Positions 52,936-62,551 of a stretch of DNA of 64,000 nucleotides are shown piece by piece. Position 1 is the first letter of the stretch; each line of letters opens with the position of its first letter. Where the stretch lies: NCBI GenBank assembly GCA_025594325.1, contig JANHCV010000004.1:1054001-1118000 (forward strand), read 5' to 3'. The notes under the pieces were generated by a model. It saw nothing but the letters and a program-made list of their open reading frames with translations. It did not search any database and had not been told where the DNA came from. The position numbers were made by a program, and so were the translations under genes. The stretch is from Blastocladiella emersonii ATCC 22665. Lineage: Eukaryota; Blastocladiomycota; Blastocladiomycetes; Blastocladiales; Blastocladiaceae.

Positions 52936-53517
52936 GGTGGCCGGGCGTGTATCGCCGTCTATCGAGCGAGGGACACGAGAAGATGCATACGAGAGGTCGA
53001 GTAGGACACAAGAGACGCGAGCGCTGGGCGACTCTCGATTGCGCCAAGCTGCGTGCGTTGTCTAACGGAGATGCGAGTGTCCAAGTCGAGACGCTGTAGG
53101 AGACGCGCGCGGGCGGAGGACCGTCGCCAAGGAGCGCGCGGTGCGCTGCGGACGCGAATCAACAAGCAAGGGGAGGGTGTTACGAAACAAGTAGGTGAGA
53201 CGGAGAGACGCGTCGCGCCGCTCAGAATCGAGACGCGTCGCGCCTCACGTGGGCGGCTCGGCTGCGAGACATGCTCCTCGCTTTCGCTCAGGCTTTCGCT
53301 TCGCCTCGCTCAGGATCGGTGACTTTGGCGGTGTGCGATGAACAAGAGGGAATCGATTTTTGTTATAGACAGGGAGGGGAGCGAGCAAGTGTGACGTGCA
53401 CGCATCATCACTATATTACATGCACGGTTGATCGGGCGAGGGACGACGGGGCGGGACCAGGGGCACGGGCGAGCCGAGACGAGCACCCACCACGCCGACC
53501 TCGTGTGGTTGATGAGC
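52936..53517. other. Spacer upstream of the mucin-like gene
   Basis: 5' leader of the mucin-like gene and 3' flank of CHCHD2, both minus strand. Imperfect TCGCTTTCGCTCAGG duplications lie at 53279-53318. No exon with a signal peptide in frame was found here. Confidence 0.45.
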
Positions 53518-54021
53518 TTAGTGGAAGCGGGCCTGGCACGCCTTGAGCATGTCAAAGTAGTAGTTGCACGTGGTGGGCTCCGAGGGGTTGGCCTCCATGC
53601 ACTTCATGTACGCCTTGAGGTCGGCCTCGCACGCGCCGCCGGCCTGGGTCGCGGGCGCGTCGCCGTAGTACGTGGGCGCGGGCGGCGCCTGCTGCTGGGG
53701 CTGCGACGACGAGCCGCCGCCGAACATGCTGGTCAGGCCGGCGCCGATCGTGTGGCCGACCGCCGAACCGACGGCAACGCCGGCCGCGGTCGTCGCCATC
53801 TGGGCGAACAGGCCGGGCTGGGCGGGCGCGGCGGCAGCGGGCGCGGGCATCGGGGCAGCGGGCGCGGCGGCCGTCGGCGTGTGCGTGTGGTGCATGGCCG
53901 GGGCGGCAGCGGCGGGCGCAGCGACCGTCGAGGCGGGGCGCGCGGGCGCGGCCATGGTCGAGGCCGGGCGGGCGGGGGCGGCGGTGCGCGCGGGCGCGGC
54001 AACACGGGACTTGCGGGCCAT
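53518..54021 (-). CDS. CHCHD2/CHCHD10-type twin CX9C mitochondrial protein (Mix17-like)
   Basis: A single exon, 167 aa. The N-terminal ~70 residues are Ala/Pro-rich with arginines at the very start (MARKSRVAAPARTAAPARPA), a mitochondrial targeting type. The conserved hydrophobic helix AQMATTAAGVAVGSAVGHTI followed by GAGLTSMFGGG is the CHCHD2/10 signature. The C-terminal CHCH domain has both CX9C pairs: CEADLKAYMKC and CNYYFDMLKAC. The protein is imported by the Mia40 pathway into the intermembrane space, affecting MICOS and complex IV. It is divergent from PEX13. Confidence 0.93.
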   Translation of the reverse strand: MARKSRVAAPARTAAPARPASTMAAPARPASTVAAPAAAAPAMHHTHTPTAAAPAAPMPAPAAAAPAQPGLFAQMATTAAGVAVGSAVGHTIGAGLTSMFGGGSSSQPQQQAPPAPTYYGDAPATQAGGACEADLKAYMKCMEANPSEPTTCNYYFDMLKACQARFH

Positions 54022-54567
54022 TGTAGAGGATGAGGGGAGTCGTTTCTACACGCGGGCGAGGCACAGAGGGGTCAGCGATGCTGCCGTCGGTCGACGCGTA
54101 CGTCGAGTGCGCACGCTCGCGCCTCCGCTCGGCCGCCGCGGTGTGCGGAACCCGCGGATGGGGCGGCCGGCGGGGTTGCGGCAAGTCGCAGCTCGAGTTG
54201 GGCCGGCAAGAGTACATACAAGTGGGTTGGTGAGGGACCGAGTGAAAGGGCAGGGGCGCTGGTTCTTAAGTCTCGCAGGGGCGCGCTCCGTCGGACGTGC
54301 GGCCGTGTTGATCGAGGCAGCCCGCGCGAGTCAGCAAGGACGCTCAGCGAAGCCTGCCACGTCCATCACACGGTGGCATCACTCCCGCTCCGCCCGCTCC
54401 CGAGCTCGCCGACCTTTCAGCAGATGCACTGCTCGCCCTGAGTCCTCCACACACGCATCGACACCACGTAATCGAGCCGCGCTACTCGCTGCACTCGCGC
54501 CCGCACCCACGAAACATACACCCCTCCTACTCGAGCAACGCGGAAATTTCCAACCACGATCCCCACC
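54022..54567. promoter_or_regulatory. Divergent upstream region, CHCHD2 / PEX13
   Basis: Both genes start outward. ACGCATCGACACC lies at 54453-54465 (plus strand), ~100 bp before the PEX13 ATG, so the PEX13 5' UTR may start near there. No gene seen. Confidence 0.5.
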
Positions 54568-55920
54568 ATGCCCTCGCCACCGAAACCCTGGGAGACGGCC
54601 GCTGGCACCGCTGCTGCCACCTCGGCCGCCGCCGCTCCCGCTGCTGCGATTGCACCCGCGGCGACCGGATCCGCGCCGCCCGCGCTCCCCGCCCGCCCCA
54701 CGACGCTCGCCGGCGCGGCAGCTTCGCCCTACGGCGCGACGGCCGCTGCCGGTGGTGTCGGAGCCTACGGCGCATCGCCGTACGGGGCGTCTGCCTACGG
54801 GACCACGGGCTACGGCGCGACGGGGTACGGCGCCACGACGGGCTACGGCGCGACCGGCTATGGCTCCAGCTACGGCACGACGGGCTACGGCGGCATGGGG
54901 ACGTACGGCTCGTCGTACAACCGGTTCGGCTCGAGCTACGGCGGCTACGGCAGCGGCTACGGCACGGGCTACGGCGGCGGGTACGGCGGGTACGGCGCGG
55001 GCGCGTACGGCGGCGGCATGTACGGCGGCGGGATGCGCCCGGGGATGGGGATGGGTCCCGGCGGGCCCAACGCGCTGCAGTCGTCGACGCAGGCCGCGTT
55101 CGACCTGCTCAACTCGTTTGTGCAGTCGTTTGGCTCGTTTGCCGGCCTGCTCGACTCGACGCTCGGCGCCACGTTCCAGTCGTTCCACGCCATGATGGCC
55201 GTCGCCGAGCATTTCGGCAGCATGAAGGCCACGGTCGGCCAGGTGTTCAGCATCATGTGGCTCGTCCGCAAGCTGCGCGCGTGGGTCGTGCGCGCCGTCA
55301 CGGGCAAGTCGGACCTCGCCGACGAGTTCCGCGAGCAGCACTCCGGCGCGGGTGCGCGCGCGGGGCCGGACGGCTTCCCCGGCGCGTTCCCCGGCGACGG
55401 CGGCGCCGTGGCGCGCCCGCCCATCAAGAAGAAGCCCATCGTCATTTTCCTCGCGCTCGTGTTCGGGCTGCCGTACCTGCTCAACAAGCTCATCAAGCTG
55501 CTCAGCCAGCAGCAGGAGGCGCAGCAGGCGGCGCAGCAGCAGCAGCAGCAGCAGCGGTCCATCAAGTTCGACCCGAACAACATTGAGCTCGTGCGCGCCA
55601 TGTACGATTTCAACGGGTCGAACCCGGCCGAGCTGTCGTTTAAGCGCGGCGACATCATCGCCATCCTCGAGAAGCCTGTCGAGCCCTCGGGCGAGGTCGG
55701 CATGTGGTGGCGCGGCAAGCTCGAGCGCGGGCCCGACGGCTTTTTCCCGTCCAACTACGTCAAGATCATCCGCAAGCCCAGTCCCGCGGCGCCGGCTGCT
55801 CCGACCAGCTTCGACGGCTTCGCCGCCGCCGCAGACCAGCCGGCCGCCGCATCCTCGGACCCGCTCGGCGCGCTGCAGTCGCACTGGGGCGGCGAGCAGG
55901 CCAAGGTCGGCAGCAGCTGA
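54568..55920 (+). CDS. PEX13: Peroxin 13 (peroxisomal docking complex)
   Basis: A single exon, 450 aa. The N-terminus MPSPPKPWE has the usual PPKPWE start of PEX13. Residues ~50-160 are Tyr/Gly repeats (TGYGATGYG type), the phase-separating nucleoporin-like YG region. The conserved helical core follows (STQAAFDLLNSFVQSFGSFA, LLDSTLGATFQSFHAMMAVA, VFSIMWLVRKLRAW), then KPIVIFLALVFGLPYLLNKL (membrane segment). A cytosolic SH3 domain at ~340-405 reads ELVRAMYDFNGSNPAELSFK, RGDIIAILEK, and MWWRGKLERGPDGFFPSNYV. It forms the import pore for PTS1/PTS2 cargo with PEX14 and PEX5. A short Q8 run precedes the SH3. Confidence 0.95.
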   Translation: MPSPPKPWETAAGTAAATSAAAAPAAAIAPAATGSAPPALPARPTTLAGAAASPYGATAAAGGVGAYGASPYGASAYGTTGYGATGYGATTGYGATGYGSSYGTTGYGGMGTYGSSYNRFGSSYGGYGSGYGTGYGGGYGGYGAGAYGGGMYGGGMRPGMGMGPGGPNALQSSTQAAFDLLNSFVQSFGSFAGLLDSTLGATFQSFHAMMAVAEHFGSMKATVGQVFSIMWLVRKLRAWVVRAVTGKSDLADEFREQHSGAGARAGPDGFPGAFPGDGGAVARPPIKKKPIVIFLALVFGLPYLLNKLIKLLSQQQEAQQAAQQQQQQQRSIKFDPNNIELVRAMYDFNGSNPAELSFKRGDIIAILEKPVEPSGEVGMWWRGKLERGPDGFFPSNYVKIIRKPSPAAPAAPTSFDGFAAAADQPAAASSDPLGALQSHWGGEQAKVGSS

Positions 55921-56348
55921 ATCGGCATCGTCACGGAGCGCGTGCGGACTCCACTACCCTACCCACCCATTTGTATATACACAATAAACGGCCCCTCCTT
56001 TGCCGCATCGACCGGGCGACGGCCATCGCCGACGGCGGACGCGTTTTGCGAGTGGCGCAGCGGACCACTTTGCATCGGCAGTGACGGAACCGGCCGGAAC
56101 GGGCGTGACATGACGCGCACGTGCGAGATCCATTCCCGGCCCGATCGGGCGCCGGCGTTCAACATCGCCGCCGCGGCCGTCTCCCCCCCTGCCCGCGGCC
56201 CCCGCCGATATCAAGCGTGCCCTCCCCCGCCCGCCCCTCCATCGTGGCGTCCGTGACTCTTGAATCCGTTCGCGACTCTGTGCAACCTGCACCTCCTGTA
56301 CAGCACACCCCACACACCCTACTCGCAACGCATCAACACCCGTCCAAA
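55921..56348 (+). other. PEX13 3' flank and SDHB upstream region
   Basis: An AATAAA at 55983-55988, ~65 bp after the PEX13 stop, is a likely poly(A) signal. ACGCATCAACACC lies at 56328-56340, eight bases before the SDHB ATG. No gene seen. Confidence 0.55.
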
Positions 56349-57224
56349 ATGAGCCTCGCTGCCACCGCCCTGCGCTCGCTGCGCACCGCTACCGCCACCG
56401 CGTCGACGCCGGCCCTCCGCCGCGCCGGCATGGCGACCGCCGTCGAGACGGCGACCAAGGCTGCCGCGGTGGCGCCCGCGCCCGCCAAGGCGCCGCTCAT
56501 GAAGAAGTTTGAGATCTACCGGTGGGACCCGGCGCAGCCGACCGAGAAGCCCAAGCTGCAGACGTACGAGATCGACATCAACTCGTGCGGGCCCATGGTG
56601 CTCGACGCGCTGATCAAGATCAAGAACGAGGTGGACCCGACGCTCACGTTCCGCCGGTCGTGCCGCGAGGGCATCTGCGGGTCGTGCGCCATGAACATTG
56701 CCGGCGGCAACACGCTGGCGTGCATTGCCAAGATCCCGCGCAGCAACGACAGCCTCAAGGTGTACCCGCTGCCGCACATGTACGTGATCAAGGACCTGGT
56801 GCCCGACCTCAGCCACTTCTACACCCAGTACAAGTCGATCCAGCCGTTCCTGCAGCAGAAGCCCGGCCAGGCCCTCAAGGCCGCGGGTCCGAACGGCGAG
56901 GTGCTCGAGAACCTGCAGACCATCGAGGACCGCCAGAAGCTCGACGGCCTGTACGAGTGCATCCTGTGCGCGTGCTGCTCGACGTCGTGCCCGTCGTACT
57001 GGTGGAACTCGGACGTGTACCTCGGCCCCGCCGTACTCATGCAGGCCTACCGCTGGATCATCGACTCGCGCGACCACCACCGCGCCGAGCGCCTCGCCGC
57101 CCTCGAGGGCCCCTTCTCCGTCTTCCGCTGCCACACCATCATGAACTGCGCCCGCACCTGCCCCAAGGGCCTCAACCCCGGCCGCGCCATTGCCGAGATC
57201 AAGAAGATGATGGCCGCAAACTAA
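56349..57224 (+). CDS. SDHB: Succinate dehydrogenase iron-sulfur subunit
   Basis: A single exon, 291 aa. The N-terminal ~30 residues are Arg/Ala/Ser-rich without acids ([20 protein letters not shown]), a mitochondrial presequence. The 2Fe-2S site reads [20 protein letters not shown] with the last Cys in LACIAKIP. The 4Fe-4S and 3Fe-4S sites read [20 protein letters not shown] and [18 protein letters not shown]. The quinone-site Pro/Ser/Ile and Trp (PSYWW) are present. It is complex II of the TCA cycle and respiratory chain, inner mitochondrial membrane. Strong match to all eukaryotic SDHB. An AATAAA follows at 57342-57347. Confidence 0.97.
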   Translation: MSLAATALRSLRTATATASTPALRRAGMATAVETATKAAAVAPAPAKAPLMKKFEIYRWDPAQPTEKPKLQTYEIDINSCGPMVLDALIKIKNEVDPTLTFRRSCREGICGSCAMNIAGGNTLACIAKIPRSNDSLKVYPLPHMYVIKDLVPDLSHFYTQYKSIQPFLQQKPGQALKAAGPNGEVLENLQTIEDRQKLDGLYECILCACCSTSCPSYWWNSDVYLGPAVLMQAYRWIIDSRDHHRAERLAALEGPFSVFRCHTIMNCARTCPKGLNPGRAIAEIKKMMAAN

Positions 57225-57744
57225 GACGGTTAGTCGGTCCTTGCCTCGTTGGGGTCTCGGCCGCCTCGGCGCCCGGCCTGGCCCGGCCTCGTAGTTTGTT
57301 CTCGTTTCTCGTTTTCCTTCCAGTACCCCTCCCACCATCCAAATAAACGACCATCGCCACTGACCTTGTCGGCCGCGTCCCCCGCTCAGTGAGTCTCGTC
57401 AGTTGTCGCCCGATGGCCTGCGTCTCAGGTCCTCTGCTGCGTCGATGGCGACTTGCTGAGCGGGCCGCGTGGTCGGCGAGGGCCTTGGCCGTGGTCGTCT
57501 CTCCCCTCCCCCTCCCCCCTCATCAAAGTGGAAGCGTGTCCGCCATCATCGGGAAAGAAAAATACAACCTGTCAATCCGTCCTTGGCGTAAGCTTCGCGT
57601 CCCGTTTGAGGTGCGGCTGCCTGCTGCTGTGGCGCAACCGAGCCGGCCCCCTCCTGCCGACCCTGCCCGCGACCCTCTCCCCTCTCCCTGTCTGACCCGT
57701 TGTTTATGTGACGACCGGCGACGGATCGACGCCCACTTGTTGCA
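57225..57744 (+). other. SDHB 3' flank and upstream region of the next gene
   Basis: Likely poly(A) signal AATAAA at 57342-57347. The pyrimidine-rich stretch 57497-57520 (CTCCCCTCCCCCTCCCCCC type) may be a promoter element. No coding frame recognised. Confidence 0.5.
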
Positions 57745-58994
57745 ATGCTACGCTCTACCATGAATCCGCTGCTGCGCGCCGCCGCCGCCGCGGGCCGCCG
57801 CACCCTCGCCACGGCCCAGGTGTTTGCCTCGCGCCCGACGTCTGCGCCGGTACCTTGTCGTCGGATGGCTGGCCCGATCACAATGGAAGGTGTGCTGATG
57901 CGAGGTCTTCTTTAGCTCGTGGACGGGTTCCCCGGCGCTGTGGGTAACACGCCTCTGGTACGGAGCACACGATGCGAGGCACGATCGCGCACCGCCCCTA
58001 ACGCCGCGAGCATCAACAGATCCGGCTCAAGTCCTTCTCCAAGTCGACCGGGTGCGAGATCCTGGTCAAGGCCGAGTTCATGAACCCGGGCGGGTCCGTC
58101 AAGGACCGTGCGGCGCTCTGGGTCGTGCAGGACGCCGAGAACCGCGGTCTGCTCTCGCCCGGCGGCACCGTGGTCGAGGGCACCGCGGGCAACACGGGGA
58201 TCGGGCTCGCGCACGTGTGCCGCGCGCGCGGGTACAAGTGCGTCATCTACATGCCCAACAACCAGTCGCAGGAGAAGATCGACACACTGCGGATGCTGGG
58301 CGCCGAGGTACACACGGTCCCCGTGAAGCCCTTCACGGACCCGGACAACTACAACCACCAGGCGCGCCGCCACGCCGAGTCGCTGTCGAACGCCGTGTGG
58401 ACCAACCAGTTCGACAACCTCGCCAACACCCAGGCGCACGTCGAGTCGACGGGGCCCGAGCTCCTCGCGCAGCTCGCGGGCCGCCCGCTCGACGCCTTCA
58501 CATGCGGCACCGGCACCGGTGGCACCCTCGCGGGCGTCGCCCTGTACCTCAAGGAACACTCGCCCGGCACCCGCGTCGTGCTCGCCGACCCGCCCGGGTC
58601 CGTCCTGTACCGGTACCTGCGCGACGGAGTCCTCGAGCGCCAGGGCGACGGGAGTATCACCGAGGGCATCGGCCAGGGCCGCGTCACGGCGAACCTGCAG
58701 TCGGCGCTCGACGCCCGCGCCGTCCACGACGCCGTCCACTGCCCCGACCCCGAAACCGTCACCACCGTGTTCCGCCTCCTCCACGACGAGGGGATCCCCG
58801 TCGGCGCGAGTTCCGCGATGAACGTCGCGGCCGCCGTCCAGGTCGCCACCCGGCTCGGGCCCGGGCACACGGTCGCTACGATCCTGTGCGACGGCGCCCA
58901 GCGGTACGCGAGCCGACTCTTCAACCGCGCGTGGCTCGAGAGCAAGGGCCTCCTAACGGCGGTCCCCGAGGACTGCATGCACTACATCAAGTAA
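57745..58994 (+). CDS. Cysteine-synthase-like PLP enzyme, probably mitochondrial
   Basis: Exons 57745-57849, 57916-57957 and 58020-58994 encode 373 aa. The N-terminal exon ([20 protein letters not shown]) is Arg/Ala-rich and acid-free, a mitochondrial presequence. The core reads [14 protein letters not shown] joined to [20 protein letters not shown], then [15 protein letters not shown] (Lys77 should hold PLP), [20 protein letters not shown] (the substrate loop, with Ala where OASS usually has Ser or Thr context) and [20 protein letters not shown] (phosphate loop). The family makes cysteine from O-acetylserine or O-acetylhomoserine plus sulfide. The GSSAMN motif near the C-terminus fits the CysM/YGR012W subclade. 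Exon 2 is only 42 bp. Alternative first donors (57817 or 57889) are less likely because the introns would be unusual in length. Confidence 0.87.
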
Positions 58995-59302
58995 GACGGG
59001 CGACGGGATGACGTAGACGCAACGAAACGAGAAACTACTACTGCTGAATAGGAAACGAATACGTTTGATACCGAGCCTCGCGAAGTGGTGTGGCTCAGCA
59101 CCTGCATGACGCCACGCTGCACGCACGCTTGCGTGTTCGACGCATCGCGCGGCTGCGCCTCATGCCTGCGCCACACGCAACCGTGCGCGCAACTTTCGCA
59201 ACGGCTCGCTCGCATCGCGACCATGAGAACACCGTGGAGCTATAAAGACGGCCGAGTTCCCCTTTCTTGACAACCCAACACCCACTCAGCCAGCCACCAA
59301 CC
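58995..59302 (+). promoter_or_regulatory. F-box/WD40 upstream region with TATA box
   Basis: TATAAAG at 59241-59247, 56 bp before the ATG at 59303, is the clearest TATA box in the window. The leader is short and A/C-rich (CAACCCAACACCCACTC). No gene seen. Confidence 0.6.
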
Positions 59303-60850
59303 ATGCTCCTCACCGACCTCCCGACCGAACTCCTCGTCTCCGCGCTGTCGCGGTGCACGCACCCCGCCGATCTCACCCGCGTCCGCGCCGCCTCGCGCTC
59401 GCTGTGCGCCTGCGTCACCGCCAACGCCGACCACCTCGCGCGCGCCATCGCACACACCTGCCCGCTGTACTCGTCCATCCCGCCGCAGGCCCGGCCACGC
59501 TCCTGGCGCGAGCTGCGCGACACGCACTGCCTGCTACGCGGCCGCCCCTCGATCGTCTCGGTCGTGCACCAGGAGACGGGCGTGAGCGACGACGATGTCG
59601 CGCCGGGGCAAGGATGGTCATCACCGTCACCGGCTACCGCCGCTGGCGCAGCGGTCCCGCACTTTGTCGGCTGCAGCACCCGCTCGTACACGGACGCGGT
59701 CCAGTTCCCCGGCACCCCCGTCGTCCTGTGCTCGACGCGCCGGGCCGCGCAGGCGCTCACGGTCATGCACGTCGGCGCGGCAGCAGCTGCGGGCGGCGAT
59801 GGGACCAGCGTGATTGTCAGCGCATCGCTGCCCGCGCGCGACCAGCACACGGACCTCGTCGGGGCCATGGCGGCGCACCCGCGGCTGCCGCTCGTCGCTA
59901 CGGGCTCGCTCAACGGCAGCGTCAAGGTGTGGCGCGCCGTGCAGCGCGACAATGCGGAGTGGGCCGTCGAGTGCGTCGCCACGATGCAGCACCATGTCGG
60001 CTGGGCCGCAGCGGTCGCGTTCAGCGACGCGCTCCTCGTTTCCGCGGGACCGGATAACGAGGTCCACGTGTACGACCTCGCCGAGCTGCTCCGCGCGCGG
60101 GGCGAGCAGACGGTCGAGCCGGTGCGCTACGCGGTGCCCGTCCCCGAGGACAGCCCGTTCGGCGTGTTCGGCGTGACCGTATCGCCGAACGGCGCGACGC
60201 TGGCGGCCATGGACCTTGACGGGACCGTGTACATGTACACGCGCTGCCACGGCGAGTCGCCAACGCAGTTCAAGTTCGCCCGCGAGCTGGTCGACGCCGT
60301 CTCGATCCGCCAGTTCCGCCACTTCGAGTCCACCGTCCGCCAGACGTTCGGGTGCCTCCTGCACGCGACCGACCACGTCCTGTTCGCCAACTCGATCCAC
60401 GTCGGCCGCGTCGCCGCGTACGCGTGTGTCACGGGCGAGTTTCTGTACGCGATGCACGTCCCGACCATCACTACCACGGCTGTCGCGGCGAATGGCGGTG
60501 GGCCCGCGTACCGCTCGCGCACCGTCCACGCGTTCCGGTTCGTCGCGGCGGCGCAGTTCGTCGGGCTCGTGGCCACGACGTGTATCGGCGACCTGCACGC
60601 GTTCAACCTCGTGCCGCCGGCTGACGCGGACCTCGCGATCCAGGCGGTGCGCGCGCGCGTCGCGCCGACGGTCGCGGCTAGCACGGCGGCTGCGGATTCG
60701 CTCGATCATCAGGCGGACAGCCACGGGCAGCCAGCGGTCGCGGCGGCCGGCGTGGCCATGGTCGAGGAGGAAGGCGCTGGCGAGGCGATCGATGCGGCTG
60801 CGGCCGCGCATTTGTGGTGTGTTACGATCCCCGCGAGCGGAGCAGAATAG
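59303..60850 (+). CDS. F-box protein with WD40-like repeats
   Basis: A single exon, 515 aa from MLLTDLPTELLVSALSRCTH (an upstream in-frame ATG at 59267 lies after the TATA box by only ~20 bp and is less likely). Residues 1-45 are an F-box (LPTELLVSALSRCTHPADLT, RVRAASRSLCACV). Weak beta-propeller repeats follow from ~170: DLVGAMAAHPRLPLVATGSL, NGSVKVWRAV, WAAAVAFSDALLVSAGPDNE, VHVYDLAELL and GVFGVTVSPNGATLAAMDLD, GTVYMYTR. Probably a substrate receptor of an SCF ubiquitin ligase; substrate unknown. An acidic Ala/Glu-rich stretch near the C-terminus ends in HLWCVTIPASGAE. Confidence 0.8.
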   Translation: MLLTDLPTELLVSALSRCTHPADLTRVRAASRSLCACVTANADHLARAIAHTCPLYSSIPPQARPRSWRELRDTHCLLRGRPSIVSVVHQETGVSDDDVAPGQGWSSPSPATAAGAAVPHFVGCSTRSYTDAVQFPGTPVVLCSTRRAAQALTVMHVGAAAAAGGDGTSVIVSASLPARDQHTDLVGAMAAHPRLPLVATGSLNGSVKVWRAVQRDNAEWAVECVATMQHHVGWAAAVAFSDALLVSAGPDNEVHVYDLAELLRARGEQTVEPVRYAVPVPEDSPFGVFGVTVSPNGATLAAMDLDGTVYMYTRCHGESPTQFKFARELVDAVSIRQFRHFESTVRQTFGCLLHATDHVLFANSIHVGRVAAYACVTGEFLYAMHVPTITTTAVAANGGGPAYRSRTVHAFRFVAAAQFVGLVATTCIGDLHAFNLVPPADADLAIQAVRARVAPTVAASTAAADSLDHQADSHGQPAVAAAGVAMVEEEGAGEAIDAAAAAHLWCVTIPASGAE

Positions 60851-61072
60851 AATCATATCCATGTGTCTCGAAAAAGTGATCGGTGCTGAGATGGGCTGGG
60901 CAGGGAGACACGCGCGCCTCAGCGCGTCTCCCAGGACCGCGCCGCTCCCGTGGGCACTTCGCGATCCAACGTTCTCCGCTCGGAAATAGCGGAGACAAGC
61001 ATGAGGGAAGATTTAACCGGCAGCAGCGTGTATTGGTCGCACGTGCAACTTGATGAAAACTCGTCCGCGGCC

Positions 61073-62253
61073 ATGTCACAACCATACGGCATCATGGCCG
61101 CCGCGGCTGCCACGGTGCAGCAGAACCCGACCACGCTGGCCGAGATCCTCGACAAGCGCGTGCTGGCCGTCGAAGCACTTGGCCTAATCGTGTCAACGAC
61201 AGTGCTCGTCGGCGCGGCGGTGCAGTGGTTCCGGCGGCGAAATCGCTTCTACCTCGGGACGATCCTCGCGGCCATCCCCATCTGCTTCGCTGACGTGTGG
61301 TACTTTGCGACCATCACGGACCAGGTGTCGACCAACTCGCACCTCGTGATCCGCGCCATCTGCATGGTGCTGTCGGCGGGCCAGATCAGCGCGCTCACGA
61401 CGATGCGGTTTGGCGGTACGCGCGCGGTTTCGCGAACGGGGCCGGTGATGGTGCTGACAGCGAGTTGCGTGTAGTGTTCCAGTCAGCGGGCCACGCGCAA
61501 TGGTTCACGAAACGCGTGTACGTCGCGGTACTCGTGCTCATCTACGGCGTGACGCTCGCGTCGACCGTGGTCCTCTGCGCGTCGTACCTGCAGCAGGCCG
61601 GCCAGCCCGCGTTCACGTCGCACCCGTGGCGGATCCCGGCGCTCGCGGCCGAGCTCATCATCACGATCGCCGCCGACCTCGTGTTCACGATCCTCTCGTT
61701 CGTCATCGTGTGGCGGATACGCGCCGAGGTGCTCAGCGCGGCGACCAAGGCGCTCGTCAAGAGCGACACGACACTCAACAACGCCAACAATGCGCATCCG
61801 CGCCACGCGATCGTCAGCACCAACATCATGAACACGCCGTCGGGCAGCAAGGACGTGCTCGCGTCGGGCGGCAGCCAGGACACGACGAGCACGCCGTCGG
61901 CGACAACGCCGGCGGCCAAGAAGGTCGGCCCCACACCGCCCTCCCGCGGCGCATCGGCGAACGACCTGGCGCAGACGTCCGGCAGCGGCTCTGCGGGCGG
62001 CGACGCGGCGCGGCGCGGGAGCAAGAAGCCGCCGCCCAAACGGCGTCGCCGCCGCCGGTTCCGCCTGGTCGCGGGGCTCACGCTCGGCGTGATCGTGGTC
62101 ATGATCCTGTCGAGCGTCGTCGGCATGGTCCTGTTCATCGCGGGCGGCGGCAACATGTTCGGCGACACGCTCGCGTCGCTGTTCTCGCGGTTCTACATTC
62201 TCGGCGCGCTCGCGCAGTGGGCGCTCGTCATTGAGATTATGCACGCGCGGTAG
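61073..62253 (+). CDS. Uncharacterised seven-helix membrane protein
   Basis: Exons 61073-61415 and 61487-62253 (71-bp intron, donor GTACGC) encode 369 aa from MSQPYGIMAAAAATVQQN; an in-frame Met at 61001 is an alternative. Seven hydrophobic segments: VLAVEALGLIVSTTVLVGAA, FYLGTILAAIPICFADVWYF, IRAICMVLSAGQISALTTM, VYVAVLVLIYGVTLASTVVL, IPALAAELIITIAADLVFTI, LVAGLTLGVIVVMILSSVVG and FSRFYILGALAQWALVIEIM. Between helices 5 and 6 is a ~110-residue loop, Ser/Thr-rich and ending in a run of basic residues (KKPPPKRRRRRRFRL), as in a GPCR third cytosolic loop. No DRY, NPxxY, retinal Lys or nucleotide-binding motif is seen, so receptor function is only suggested by topology. Confidence 0.7.
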
Positions 62254-62551
62254 GTGGTGGGGTGAGTGGATCTACATGTATAGGCTGCGCACGGTTGACG
62301 CGTCCGTGTCTCGCGTGTGAGACATCACGTGGGGCGAATTATGATCGCTCCGCCGGCCGGGACAGCCGGCGGATGAGCGGGTTTGCCACGTGCGCCTGAC
62401 GCGCGCGATCGTGAGGGTTTCGGTGTCCGGGCCCCGCCTGGGCCCACGCGCTCTGGCGGGAGGGGAGCGTTCCCAGGGGAGATCCAAGGCGCTGCCGCCC
62501 TCGCTCTCTCCCTCCCTCCTTGGCTCCGTTATACTGCAACGAATCAACACC
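62254..62551 (+). promoter_or_regulatory. P450 upstream region with start-proximal element
   Basis: ACGAATCAACACC (62539-62551) directly abuts the P450 ATG. On the minus strand a CACGTG-free GC-rich sequence; no gene seen. Confidence 0.5.
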
